From Burhinus oedicnemus (Eukaryota > Chordata > Aves > Charadriiformes > Burhinidae), in contig VFFE01007638.1 in the NCBI GenBank assembly GCA_008921705.1, positions 216,933 through 280,932 on the forward strand: a stretch of 64,000 bases of DNA. The letters run 5' to 3'. The notes beneath the pieces are model-generated. The model saw only the letters and a program-made list of their open reading frames with translations, was not told the origin of the DNA and did no database searches. A program made the position numbers and the translations under genes. Positions 35,829 to 47,800 of the stretch are shown here, in pieces. Each line of letters opens with the position of its first letter. Position 1 is the first letter of the stretch.

Positions 35829-38800
35829 AATCAGACAAAAGTGTTTAGGTCACTGAGATTTCTATTGATTACAATGAGATTAGACACGTGGCCGTATCAA
35901 AACCAAAACTCAACTGGATAACAAACTTGAAATTCTCAGAAATTATCTTCAAAACTCAAGGCCCACGTCTGCATTTCCAAAGTCTTTTACTGGTACATTC
36001 TCGTTCATGTGAACATAAGATCTTTTATGTCTGAAAAAGGTCCAAATAAAAATCAGAAGAGTTTCTTGTGGAGATCACAGAAATTAATTTGAAAATATTA
36101 ATGCCATTCTCAGTATTAGGAAATATTCTTTGTCTGCTACTCCTTCCTTTTTTTTTTAAAAAAAAAAAAAGTTATCAGTCGAGGTTAACATTGAAAGCTT
36201 ATCTAAGGTGCCTTGCTGTTTTCTCTCTGATAGTAGGAATTTTTGTTGTTGTTGTTCTGTCCCAACCATATTACTTGAATAATTTGTTTTTAAACTCATG
36301 GACACTAGGTCCACAGTTTAGATGCAATGTTTGACTCTGGAAGTTCCTCAAACCATAATTACATATATCCGGGAGTGAACATAGGGCAGCTGTACTGCTT
36401 ATACTGTGTGCTTTCCACAAGCATCTGTTACCAACACAAGAAAACAAGCTGAGTCACAGGATTGAATATTGTACATTCTGCTTCTTTCACCCCCTGTCTT
36501 TAAACTCTTTCCTTCTCTGTCTGGTTCTTTATCCTTTCATCTCTCCTTTCAGCTTAACTTTCTCCATTTTTTTTTTATTTTATTGATACTGGTTTTTTTC
36601 TTTAAACTTCACCTCTTTATAATAGCAACCAAAATACATTGAAAAATATGGCCCGTCTCTTTAAAGAACTAAAAAAGATAAACTACAGTTTGTTGAAAAA
36701 GGTTTATTAAATTTATCAGGATGACAGGAAATAAAAGCTGTGCTACTTCAGAGCTGAGCCTCCAAAAAAAGTTTCAGTTTAATTTATTTCAGTACTTATG
36801 ATGAAACTTTAAATTCTGGGTTGAAAGCTTTTTGCTTTTCATCCAAACACTTCTAGAAAGATTTGGGTAGCCATATTAAAGCATTTATTTGTTTTATACA
36901 TAAGTGGTAATTTTCTACTCATTCTGTGCCTTTTCCACCATGGTAAGAGTCTCCCTTGACCCTTATCTTCAGTATCAGAAAGAACACAAATGCCTACGTT
37001 TCTTTGATATTAAGTGAAAACAGCAAATAAAGAACTCATTTATCATTGTAAACTCAGCTATATTTCACAATACTAAAAAACAACAAAAGCAGATTTCTTG
37101 GTTTCTTTTCATTCACAATCTTGGGTTCTCACTGAGTGCAATGAAAGTCGGAATTGCGAGTTGAGGATGTAACAGTTTTTTGCATTTTCTGTTTTTATTT
37201 AATTTTCTGTTGTATTGCAATTCAGTATTTGTCATATGGGAGCATTTTGTTTTCATTAAATAGGCATAGGTAAATTCTATGCTTATATCACTTTTCATCC
37301 TTTTTTCTCCTCCTGCATTGAGTTCCTGTATTTCTTTGTGCACTATTCCTAGTCAAAATCTAACTTGTGGCTTAAACTTTAGTCTAAGTTTAAAGCTGCC
37401 TATAACATTTATGCAATCCTGGCTGGAAGTTTTAATGAACTCTGCAGTGCAAATCTTAAAGGTCTACCTATCATTTGCATTGACTTTGGCTGTTTTCTTT
37501 GCAGCACCTTTTATGTTTATTCATCAGCTGTAGAATATAGTATTTCAAGTACAGTATTTAAAAACAGTGCAATTCAAGTCAGTAGCTTTCACTCAAAACA
37601 ACCAAATTATTTGTGGCAAACGTATTTTTGAATTTCATGTTGACCCATGAGATTGTTGCTTGATTAAGAATTTTCTTTTACCTTGGAAATAATTGGTGCT
37701 TTGATCATGTCACTATGGTTCTGAATAACATTTACTTCCAGTGTTTTTGCCTTTCAGATGACATTTACTAGCTGCAGTTGAGTCAGATTTCTAGACACAA
37801 CTGCATTTGGCTGATTGTAACCTGGATAGAAGAAGTGTCAATTATAGTGTCGGTTTTATTCATTTGTTTGTTTTATAACAGCAATGTGTGAGTTCCTTCT
37901 ATTCCAGGCACTTTAAAATTCCAATATGCTTCTTGTCTTAAAGAGGTTATATTCTAAATGAGGAGTACAGAAAATTAGAAAAATATATACAGCATGCATC
38001 TCCAGAGTGACTGGAGAAACTACAAACTCTATGTTCATACTATTTTAAAATTAGGATGGACTTCTAATAGCGCAACAACTTAACTGAAGGGCAGGGAAAT
38101 TATTATTTTAGCATTTTTCTCTCTTTAAGGCATTTTACATGTTTGCATTTGATTGTTATCTATACACGTTACAGCAATATCACAAAAAAATTGAGGTTTA
38201 CTTAATTTTTTAAATTTATTTATTTATATATCGGCTACTTTACCCCTCTGAAATGCCTGTGACAGAGGTCTTCCTACTTTCTCAGTACCCTTTTTGGTTC
38301 CATGTTCATCATTACAAGACTTGATTGGTTTGTACATTTTTTTGCTATTCCTTCTTCTAAAAGTTTACATCTGTAACCTGTTTAGTGGAAGATTAGATTA
38401 CACAAACGTGACGTTCAGAAGCCAACAAAAAGCTTAAGCACATTATAACTCTAAAGCTGTTTGAGTTACACGAACAGTGAAAAGCAGCTATAATAAGACT
38501 GAGAGTTTGGCATGGTGCCTCCAAGTGTGGAATTAGAGCTTAGTGATTATGTTTTATGATCTCCCTTCTAATTTGACTTTCTCTCATTTTTTGTGACAAA
38601 TAAAAATGTTTTAAAAAAAAAACAAAAAAACCCCACCAAACAACCCACCAACCAAAAAACAACATCAATGACAAAAATTAACTTGGCAGCATTTAGGCTA
38701 TGACCAGAGCTTACCTGACACTCTTCCTATAAAAGTATCAGGTTTTAGACATCTTATGGCACGGCAATAATGTCTCCTCTAAATAAAAAGTTATTTAAAC

Positions 38801-39084
38801 AGATCATCAAAGGACATAATCAAGATATGTGATTGGAGAAGAGGGGGAAAAAGAACAAGTACTATCAGGAATGAAACCAGAAATGACACAGAGATTATAA
38901 ACTGTGGAGGGGCCTGGAGAGATGCACACAAACCAATGGCAAACCAACTATTTTTGGTGTCTTTCACTTCATTTGATGCAATATACCGGCATTTCTTAAC
39001 TGAATTTTTACTTTTCTAGAAATAAATACATTGAGACTACATTATTATATAAAACATTTTTTCTGTCTTTGGTTTTTATACTAT
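35829..39084. other. KLHL1 intron sequence, AT-rich
   Basis: About 3.3 kb of intron. A T-run then A-run junction (about 36149-36171) could form a hairpin. An A-rich tract with CCCC and CCACC interruptions lies at about 38611-38662. No gene or recognised element is seen. Confidence 0.6.
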
Positions 39085-39195
39085 TGTTTTGATTTGTTCT
39101 AAATTTCTGAGCAAGCTGGAATTCAAACTATTCAGGCAATCTATCAGAGCCCTGGCTGAGCCTCAGTCATGCCCCACATTGGGCACCAATAAATC
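39085..39195 (-). mobile_element. Retroviral leader remnant with lysine-tRNA-type primer binding site
   Basis: Reading the minus strand, the LTR end (...CCACAACA at 39196) is followed by GATTTAT and then TGGTGCCCAATGTGGGGC (39188 down to 39171). This matches the primer binding site class used by lysine tRNA, with two differences, both C to T at CpG positions. This shows that the adjacent LTR is a 5' LTR and the bases to its left are leader. No gag-like sequence is seen, and the left limit is uncertain. Confidence 0.7.
39171..39188 (-). promoter_or_regulatory. Primer binding site
   Basis: An 18-nt site seven bases from the LTR edge, the normal location for priming of reverse transcription. 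Its sequence is nearly that for lysine tRNA. Confidence 0.75.
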
Positions 39196-39937
39196 TGTTG
39201 TGGTTTGGGCTGGACTGGCCACTGAAATGAACGACAGATGCTCTCCCCAACCTCTCTCTCCAAGGAGAGGAGGGAGAGAGACAGAGGGACTTAGGAGTTT
39301 AAAAGAAAACTAAATTATTTTAATGAAAATATTAATAAAATAATGAAAAGAATGAAATATACATAATATATACAAAACTGTATCAAGCTCCCAGGATGAT
39401 GATCATGTCACCGACAGACACTGGGGAAGTCCCAGACTGGATCCAGTGACGGATGGGAACTGGATTCTGGATCTGGATTCAGGAATGCATGGATCAGGAT
39501 CAAAGGCAGTTGAACAGACAGAGTCCTCCTCGGACGCTGGCCACTGAAGAAAGAGGCTGACCCCTTTGATCCCTCAGCTTTTATCCTGAGCATGAGGCAG
39601 ATGGGATGGAATACCCTGTTGGTCAGTTTTGGGTCACCTGTCCTGTCTGCTCCTCCCCACAGGTGTGACCCCTCTACGCTTTTCTGCTTCTGACCCTCCA
39701 ATGGGGCAAATAACAAAGTTGGCTGGCCTTGGTTGTTACAGCAATAAATATAAGCAAGAGCCTCTCTGCATCCCATTCCTTGGCATAAATTAGAAACAAT
39801 CAGGTCTTATCACTCTGGGACTTAACAGTAGACAATATGCTGTTAATTTCAGAGAGCTCAGTTAGTTAGAAGAGGCTTAGCTGCAAAGTAAAATTACTGA
39901 ACAGAAACTTGGTTCTGTTTTACCTCAAACCAGGACA
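39196..39937 (-). mobile_element. 5' LTR, family A copy 3
   Basis: 742 bp. On the minus strand it begins TGTCCTGGTTTGAGGTAAAA and ends CAAACCACAACA. It is highly similar to the copies at 1190 and 10819, including the GGGTCACCTGTCCTGTCTGC region and the TTATACAGAG-like segments. It is followed (to lower coordinates) by a primer binding site rather than a target duplication, so most of the provirus was lost by deletion rather than by LTR-LTR recombination. It lies in the same strand sense as KLHL1. Confidence 0.92.
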
Positions 39938-40400
39938 GAGGAAAATGAAGAAAAATATCACTTTTATACTTTTTTGAAAAATGTAGAAAATTTTGCCCTT
40001 ATTTTCTGAAAGTGATTCTTATTGTACCATATTGTACCATATTATATCTATTGCATTTTCCTAAATTATTGTATTAAAAAGAAGAGAAAATATGTGCAAA
40101 CGATTATTTTTTAGGCAATAATTTTGAGTATTTTGTATTTATTAATTTGCAACATATTCAGTATAAGCTATGGCTTGTAATATGTTTTACCTGGATTTTA
40201 AAATGAGGGTTCATTTTATATAGGATAAGATTTCATAAACTTTGTACAGGGAATGTTCTGGCAAAATTCTACCTATCATGAAGTATCGAATGGATAAGTT
40301 CCACAAATACTGATCATGCTTTGCCCTCCGCAAGCAGGCTTTTTATATGTTCTCAGGAATGCAAAATAAATATCTAGCCTGCTTTGTAAAGAGCTTTAAT
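39938..40400. other. KLHL1 intron sequence
   Basis: AT-rich sequence between an LTR and an old CR1. A 10-12 bp unit is repeated in tandem at about 40021-40042 (ATTGTACCAT twice). Nothing else is recognised. Confidence 0.55.
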
Positions 40401-41432
40401 TAGACGAGGCACTTTGCTGGATCTGCTTCTGACAAATCGGGGGGCGGGGGGGATGACAACAACGACACGGCAGGGAAGAAAGACCTGTGAAATCTGATGG
40501 CAACTTTGGCTGCAGTGACCATGAGACAATGGAATTTAAGTCAACAGATCCTGAGAGAAATTAGTAAAATTAATAGCAAATTACAGTCCTGGACTTCAGA
40601 AATGACTCCTGATTGAGGTCTAATGCAAAAAGGGAGTAGAGGGAAGGTGAAAGCAGGGATGAATGACCTGGGAGAAATATAGACATTGCCACAACATGCA
40701 AAAATGGAATTAGGGAAGCCAAAGGTTGGGTGCAGATGGAGTTAGCAAGGGATGTGATGGGAGAGAGGGTTTCTGTAATTACCTTGACAGCAAAAGGAAG
40801 ACTATGGAAAATTTTTGTCTGCTGTTTGTTAAAGCTTTCTTTGGCTCAGTCATTATTTTTTTATGGAGATTTTTTAGCATGGTCTTCTTTCAGGCCTCCC
40901 AGGTACTTATGCCTAGCGGCAGGATCAGTGCGGTATCACTCACAGTAGAGGAAGATGTACTTAGGGTGCAGTTAAGTGAATTGGACTTAGAGGAGTCCAT
41001 GGGACCAGACAGGATGTGTTCCAGGAGCAATGACTGAGAGAGTTCAGCAAAATCATTGAAAGGGCCCACTCTCTTATCTTTACCAGATCATGACAATTTG
41101 AAGGAGGTTTCTGAAGACTGGAAAAGACAATTTCCATGTCCATCCTGAAGAAGGAAGATGTGGGTGTCTATAGACTGATTTGCCTCACCAAGAAGATCAT
41201 GGAGTAAATTTTCCTAGAAGCCACATTCTGGATCACTAAAAACAGTGAGGACAATCAAAAACGGGAACAGGCTGCCAAGAGAGTAACCTGAACAAGTGAC
41301 AATACTTAAAAAGTAACTGGGTATGACCCTCAACGGTCTAATTTAACCTCGCACTTGACCCTGCTTTGAGCAGGGGAAGTTGAATCAGACTCTAGAAGGT
41401 TTCTTCCAAACTAAATTATTTTCTAGGATTGT
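40401..41432 (+). mobile_element. Old, internally deleted CR1 LINE
   Basis: A decayed CR1 ORF2. Fragments in changing frames read RRGTLLDLLLTNRG (from 40401), GNFGCSDHETMEFKS (about 40499-40545), GREGFCNYLDSKRKTMENF (about 40759-40816), SMGPDRM (about 40997-41018) and YRLICLTKKIME (about 41170-41206). The sequence then jumps to the C-terminal NRLPRE-like segment (about 41262) and a CR1-like 3' end (about 41331-41432). The reverse transcriptase middle, including the FADD motif, is missing. A G-rich patch (about 40438-40452) lies inside. Divergence is much greater than in the CR1 at 8905, so the insertion is older. Confidence 0.85.
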
Positions 41433-42028
41433 AACAGCCACATTAAACATCTTTTTTCTGTCCTTGTCCAGTCATACCTGTTTGAAACAACACAGAGCAA
41501 ACAATATAAAAAAATCCCAGAAAATTCAGAGCACCCTTCACTTCATTGTATCTTATTGGACAAAATTCTAGTTTATTCAGAACATAAACTTTCAGTTCTT
41601 CATAATAACAGTTGTTTTTGCCAGTTCTTTGAGATTTGGTCTTTTGACTGCAGACCACAGAGATGTAGAAAATCAAATGTAAAGCTGTCTGAAGGTTTAT
41701 TAGAAAATCTAAATAAGATTTTGGCTATTATTTCATGGTCAATCTTCTTATTAAGGTATTTTTCCAGCTCCAGAAGGATTTAGATATGCTGTAGAATTGA
41801 AATGACAAATGTGAAATTAATTTTACTCCTGAAGGTGGGCATACAAATATGAACAGCTGTCTTAAAAATAGTGGGGAACATGAACTAAACTAATACAAAA
41901 CCCCTACAGTTTCCTCTGTCTCCTTCTCTACAAATTAAGCAGTTTACCAAAATACTCAAAATAGGCAAAAAATACACTGGTAAAGAATGTAGTGGTATGT
42001 TTTACATCATCAATATTAAACAGGGCAA
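41433..42028. other. KLHL1 intron sequence
   Basis: AT-rich intron between two CR1 copies. No recognised element is seen. Confidence 0.55.
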
Positions 42029-42711
42029 TGAGGAGAAGGATCTGGGGGTCCTGGTAGACAGTAAATTATCCATGAGCCAGCAATGTGCCCTTGTCGCCAG
42101 GAAAGCCAATGGAATCCTGGGCTGCATAGGGAATAGTGTGGCCAGTAGGTCGAGGGAGGGCATTCTCCCCCTCTACTCAGCACTGGTGAGGCCACAACTG
42201 GAATACTGTGTCCAGTTCTGGGCTCCCCAGCTCAAGCGGGACAGGGAACTACTGGAGAGAGTCCAGCGTAGGGCAACAAAGATGACTGGGGGATTGGAGC
42301 AGCTCCCTTATGAGGAAAGGCTGAGAGAGTTGGGACTCTTTAGCCTGGAGAAGAGAAGGCTGAGGGGAGACCTTATTCTTGCTTCTAAGTATCTAAAGGG
42401 TGGGTTGAAGGAGGATGGAGGCAGACTCTTTTCAGTGGTTCCCAGTGACAGCACGAGGGGCAACGGGCACAAGTTGGAACACCGGAAGTCCCATTCAAAC
42501 AGAAGAAAAAACTTCTTTACGGTGAGGGTGACAGAGCACTGGACCAGGCTGCCCAGGGAGGTTGTGGAGTCCCCTTCTCTGGAGATTTTCAAGACCCGCC
42601 TGGATGCAGTCCTGAGTAATGTGCTGTAGGCATTCCTGCTTTAGCAGGGGAGTTGGACTAGATGATCTCTAGAGGTCCCTTCCAACTCTGAAAATTCCGT
42701 GATTCCATGAT
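42029..42711 (+). mobile_element. CR1 LINE, 5'-truncated 3' fragment
   Basis: Encodes the last 200 or so residues of CR1 ORF2 without a break: [40 protein letters not shown], then [20 protein letters not shown] and [20 protein letters not shown], ending at a stop (about 42627-42629). The 3' end has GATGATCTCTAGAGGTCCCT and finishes with GTGATTCCATGA at about 42711. The region upstream of the DLGVLV segment is absent through 5' truncation. It is antisense to KLHL1, about 2 kb from the exon at 44659. Confidence 0.95.
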
Positions 42712-43594
42712 ACTAATTGTGAAATATTTCTATATATCTAATAAGTATTTTTTCTGTCAGTTTAAGAATGCAGATTCAGACATTGCTTTTTTTTTTTTAA
42801 CCTCATCTGTATTGAAAAATGTGAAAAGCAAAAACAGGCCAAGTAACAATCAAGAAAGAACAACAAAATTCTCACTATTTCTGAAAAATTCTTTTTATTT
42901 GATTTCAGTAATGTATAGGGATGTAAAATTGGATGCAAATTAGAAGCCCTTAGGTTATTATCCCTCTAGTTTTCTTTTTGATGGAAGGCGCCCTAAGGCA
43001 AATCTTGCAGCTCTGGAACACTGTAAATGCAGATGGACAGAACAACTGATGTTTAATATTATTGCCTCTGTACTTACCCATAAAGGAAAGATCTTGGTGA
43101 TTTAGATAAAAATGGCATCAGACCACAACTATGAGGGGTGCATAAAGTGCCGGATGCATAATACATTTAACAGTGGCAAAAAGCCTGGAACACAGAAGTT
43201 GTGTCAGTTGCCAAGTCAGCAGGTAGAAATTGCTGGGGACTTTTCTGGCATGTGGGAATCCGAGTATATCAAGGCAAGGGAGGAACACTAAAAATGGTAG
43301 CTCTTAGAAGACAGGAGAGTAGAAACAAAGTCTTAAGAATGAAAAATGCTGAAAGAAGAGGAAAAAGATTTCTATGTTTATTACAGCTACTAATCTGAAA
43401 CCAAATGGACTCTGCTTCATGTGTGCTGCAAACTACCTAGATCAATCCAAATGTTACTGCTTGTTAAGTGGAGTTATTTTCTCATTTATTATAATTATTG
43501 GGGCAATTTAAATATTTTAATGAAGGTTTCTGTCTGGTTTTACTTTTTAGTATTTGAACAATAGCTTTGGCTTTGCAGTCTTCCATATCGCCCT

Positions 43595-43636
43595 TTATTA
43601 TTATTATTATTATTAAGAATAATAATAACAATAATA
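43595..43636. repeat. (TTA)n then (AAT)n inverted microsatellite
   Basis: Six or seven TTA units followed, after AAG, by AATAATAATAAC and AATAAT. The two halves are complementary and can fold into a hairpin. Confidence 0.85.
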
Positions 43637-44149
43637 TGGTAGTTGGAATATAGAAAATCCAACTTTTATGTAAAACAAAAAAAGAATAGTCTCTGTGTCC
43701 ATCTTCACTTAGGACAGAAGGAACTTTCTAAGGTACGCATGGCCAAGATGACCTTATAGTGTTCCTCTACGCCAGAAACTTAATTTATGAATTCAGAAAT
43801 GCATTGGCTGTTTTTCGGTTTTCCTGCTGGGCAGCCATAGTCCTATTCTGGATTTAGTACCTTAGCAGAGAAACCAGGACACAAGCAGGGAATAGGTCGC
43901 CCTTAGTTTGCAGCCTTATATAGAGTTCAAATGCAAAAAGACTTTGTAACCTGGAAACTCAAAAGTATCCTCTGTATTTTAATCTAAACCTTAGGACTGG
44001 ATTTTTATTTGCATGCACTAAATAAAATGCTATAGAAAAGACCAAATTCTCAACGAATAATAACTATTTTAAGCTCTAATTACAATCCAAAACCAAGCAT
44101 AGTTTCATATATACTGGCTGTTTGAATATCAGATAATCTTATAGAATTT

Positions 44150-44178
44150 TAAAAACTATAATTTCATTATAGTTTTTA
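44150..44178. repeat. Perfect 11-bp inverted repeat
   Basis: TAAAAACTATA (44150-44160), loop ATTTCAT, TATAGTTTTTA (44168-44178). It is an A/T-rich hairpin about 480 bp downstream of the exon in the KLHL1 sense. Confidence 0.75.
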
Positions 44179-44658
44179 TACTTATAAATAGCATTTAAAA
44201 TAATTAAGATATTTTTCAGTTCATTCAAAGAAACAGTTCATGAGAAGTCAGCGTTCATTATTCCCCTATAAGTGTCTGAGAGAAGCTGTATGACAGACAT
44301 CAGAATATCACGATCTTAAGCTAAAAGTGACGCTGTGTCCAGTGTAGCTGTACAGCATCTCATTTCAGAAATTTCCATTCTCTTCACATACGAACAGCAT
44401 CACAGCAGGGAGAAATGTCTGGCAGCCTCACAATGAAAAGTTTGCTAGTTGAGTGCTACCTGAACTTTTGAAATCTACAAAAAAACCTACCTTCAAAGGC
44501 CCAACCTTTAAATACCACCTTCTGTAGCTACTCACAATTGTGATGCTTAAAACAACAAGGAAGCAGGCATAAGGGGTCACAGAAAACACTCTTCTTAGAA
44601 ATAAGCATACCCAAAACAATTACTTTTGTTGTTTCAATATCTTAGGCTTATGTCCTAC

Positions 44659-44841
44659 CTATGTGCTGGTATCTTGCGATTGCCAGCAATCAGGATAACG
44701 TCACAGAGCTGCTGTTGCTTCAGGTAGCTCTCCATCTTTCTGAAGGTTTGCTCCGCATGGTGAACAGCCTGGTAGAATTCCTCGGAGCTACAGGAATCCA
44801 TGTCGCAGTGGGGTGGCAAGGGGTGGCTGGCTCCTGACAGT
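44659..44841 (-). CDS. KLHL1: KLHL1 coding exon (N-terminal extension end and first part of BTB domain)
   Basis: Internal coding exon of kelch-like 1, a neuronal actin-associated BTB-kelch protein. On the minus strand a pyrimidine-rich tract ending TTTACAG precedes the exon, and the donor is CATAG/GTAGGA. The exon is 183 nt: one base completing a codon, 60 codons, then two bases (AG) of an Arg codon finished by the next exon. Residues include [19 protein letters not shown], then LCDVILIAG and KIPAH, the start of a BTB fold. The wording ([22 protein letters not shown]) fits KLHL1 better than its paralogues KLHL4 and KLHL5 as I remember them. In human KLHL1 this would probably be exon 2, but numbering is an inference because the upstream exon lies outside the window. 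No in-frame stop is present. The gene call is very secure; the choice among paralogues is strong but rests on recall. Confidence 0.95.
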
Positions 44842-47800
44842 CTGTAAACCACAAGAGAAACTCTGCATTGATAAAACTTGACCAGTTGTCTAGACTTCAT
44901 CACAGGCTTCTAGAATCTGATATAAGTAATCACTGCATCCTTCCCAGTTCTCATCACTAGAAGTACGAGATGGAAAAATCTTGCTGCATTGGGAGTGACA
45001 ACTAATGTTGTAAGTCTTTTAATACTGAAATGATTTTTTTTTTTTTTAGCACAGACACAGAAGTAATCAATTCCTTTCTTCTTTGATAAAGTTATTAAAA
45101 ATATAAATATGAACAACAAATAGAAATTCAGTATATTCATGTTAAGGTTAATAGTATAGTTCTGTCTTCATTATTAAACTATGATTGGGCTCTTTATTCT
45201 TTTTAGCATTTTAGAGAAAAATTATTTTACAGAATTAAACAAACTATTTTTCTTAAATATTAATCTGAACACACAAAATAAATAAATAATCAAAAAAGCA
45301 ATCCTATCTTTTCACTGATTCTAAGATTGCCTACTCTAGTTCACTTCTTCAGGTTCCCATTCATTTTACACTACCTGGGAAAGAAAAATAAAACTTTAAT
45401 TGACTTAATTTGTAATGAATTGGGAATATTTCCACAAGGATAAATTGCATACCTACTTTTCATGAGCCAAAAAGCTCATGAATACAAAGTGAATTTAGCC
45501 TACAAAGATAATGATGTCTACAATCAAAAAATCAGGAAAAAAACCAAACAAACCAGAAACAGGAGAAAACTGCAAATATTTTTTCAATATATATAGCCAT
45601 ATATTCCTAGTTCAGATTTACTCTGTTCAGTATTTCCAGTTCAGACCTTTACTGAAAATAAGAAAATGTGTCAGCAAGTAACAGCCCTTGAGGAAACTAA
45701 TGCTACTACTTCTAAATAATTCAGGACATAGACGATACCCTCTTCTTTTACAAATATGTAATGAGATTGTTTCAAATGAAAGCTATAAGATTTTATATAT
45801 CTTGTGGCGCTGAAAATGAAGGATTTCATAGATGAAGCTGATTATGGTTTTACTTCAACTAGATATATACAAAACAGCTTACATAATCAATAGAAGAGCA
45901 TCAGAGGACATATTTTAGTCCAGCATATCAAACAATATTACCAATTAATTCAAAACAATCTCATTTTATACATATTCTGCTGAAAGATAAATATTAAGGA
46001 GCACATAAGCCATTTGATAATTTGCAGTAATAATACAACAGTTTCTCTATATAAGGTTTGAACTCAGTAGGTACTATATTCTAAGAATGATATTAACAGA
46101 GCTGTGAGATAACACAGTCTGCACTCCTGGTGCTAGAAAAAAAATGAAAAGTGCATAAAGATAATAATTTTAAAAAATCAGCTATTAAAATGGAATACAG
46201 TTATCTTAAGAAAAATACTTTAGTATTTTTATTGACTCTTGGTAGACTATAATATACTTCAGAAAAATAGCGTTTCCTTTTAACATACACTAGTGATTTA
46301 CTTTTGAATTAGTTTTTGTCCAAAAGTGTTCCACATACTCTCCTACAGCCATTGTACAAGGGTCCACAGGGGAAAAGAGGAGAAGCTGGTCCATCTTTCT
46401 GTCACAGTAATTGTTAGGCTTCACAGCATTCTTTTAAAGTAGCTGGAAGCCTCCATAATTGAAGGTGGCCTGCAGATAATTTTACAGAGAACCAACTCAG
46501 TTACCTTTGTATCTCATTCAGTCACCTGTACTGTGCTATCTACAGGTACTAACTTACTAGAATGAGTTACCTTTTAAAATTATTACCCACAGTAACTTCA
46601 CTTGTGCAGCATTAAATTGGATCCAAGGAAATCATCAGCTGGTTTAAATGAATCAATATTGTCATTAGTATGCTGGTAAGGTTACAAAATGTGTGAGCCT
46701 GTCTATAGGAAATTGAACTGGCAAAATTTTATTAACCATAATTCCTCAACAGAAACAGCTATGAATTGGTGATTTAGAAAGGAACATTTCCTTAATTCTG
46801 TTATATTCAATCTTGTTATACAGTCAAGTAGTTTATGCTAGCAACCTCTTGCAAACTCCTCCTAAAGGATAAAACAAATGTATTCATTCTGTGAATGACA
46901 TCATAAACTGTTTTTGTGTTCTGATCCAACCTGGACTGCCAACCATGTTGATCAGAAAAGCAAGTGTATTTTCCTACCTTTGTATGATCAACAAATAGTT
47001 TCACATAAAATTGTAAAGATGGAGTTAAGCTCATTTGTATGGGTAGTGGATAGATATTTCAGCTTTTTTCTTTCTTTTTTTTTCCCCCTCAGCTTGATTG
47101 TAGCCCTACACAGACTTCTTCAGTTTTATTGTTGAAGAATTAGAATGGCAAGTAATTTACAAGAAATAAATCGGTGCCTAATAAATGACATTGCTAGGGT
47201 TAAACAGACACATTTCTTCCTCCAGGGAATTCAGAAGTGACAACAACAGCAATTCTGAATGGGTTCATATTGTTTGTTAATTCAGAACATAGGTCTAAGT
47301 TTACATTTGAACAGATACAGTACCAATCCTGCCTCTTCTTGGCTAGTAAAAACATGCTGCACTTCTCTGGTCAGAAAAAGAGAAGTACCCTGACTAAATT
47401 TATGCTAGTCTTATAAAGTTAGATTGGACTGAAACAAGCTTAGTCTATTTTGTTCTTGAATGACTAGACAGCGTTTGCCACAAATTTTGCCCTCTATCCT
47501 GCTTGCCATTTATAAACAATGTTTTCTACCTTCAAAATCATCAGTATACCTGTCACTTAGCAAGTCATCAAATGACTACTCAAACACAAGCCCTGAAGGC
47601 CTAGGATAAATTATAATCCTGAAAACTGGCAAGTAACAAGCTTAGTAGAAGACAATAAGTTAATCTTTTATTTATTATCCAAGAAAGCCCAGATAAAGTC
47701 TGCTACTCATCCTATTCAAGAGTTACCTCGTTTTCATTACAAATGCTCTGTCTGCATAATCAGTGCTTTAAATTCAGTCAGCAGCTTGTTAAAATAGGAA

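Larger units (their letters stand above)
42712..44658. other. KLHL1 intron sequence with short repeats
   Basis: About 1.9 kb of AT-rich intron next to the exon at 44659-44841. It contains the TTA/AAT microsatellite at 43595-43636 and the hairpin at 44150-44178. No gene is seen. Confidence 0.6.

Noticed and set aside
1190..39937. The two minus-strand family-A LTRs as one provirus
   Set aside because: They are about 37 kb apart with two KLHL1 exons between them, and the left copy has its own near-perfect target duplication.
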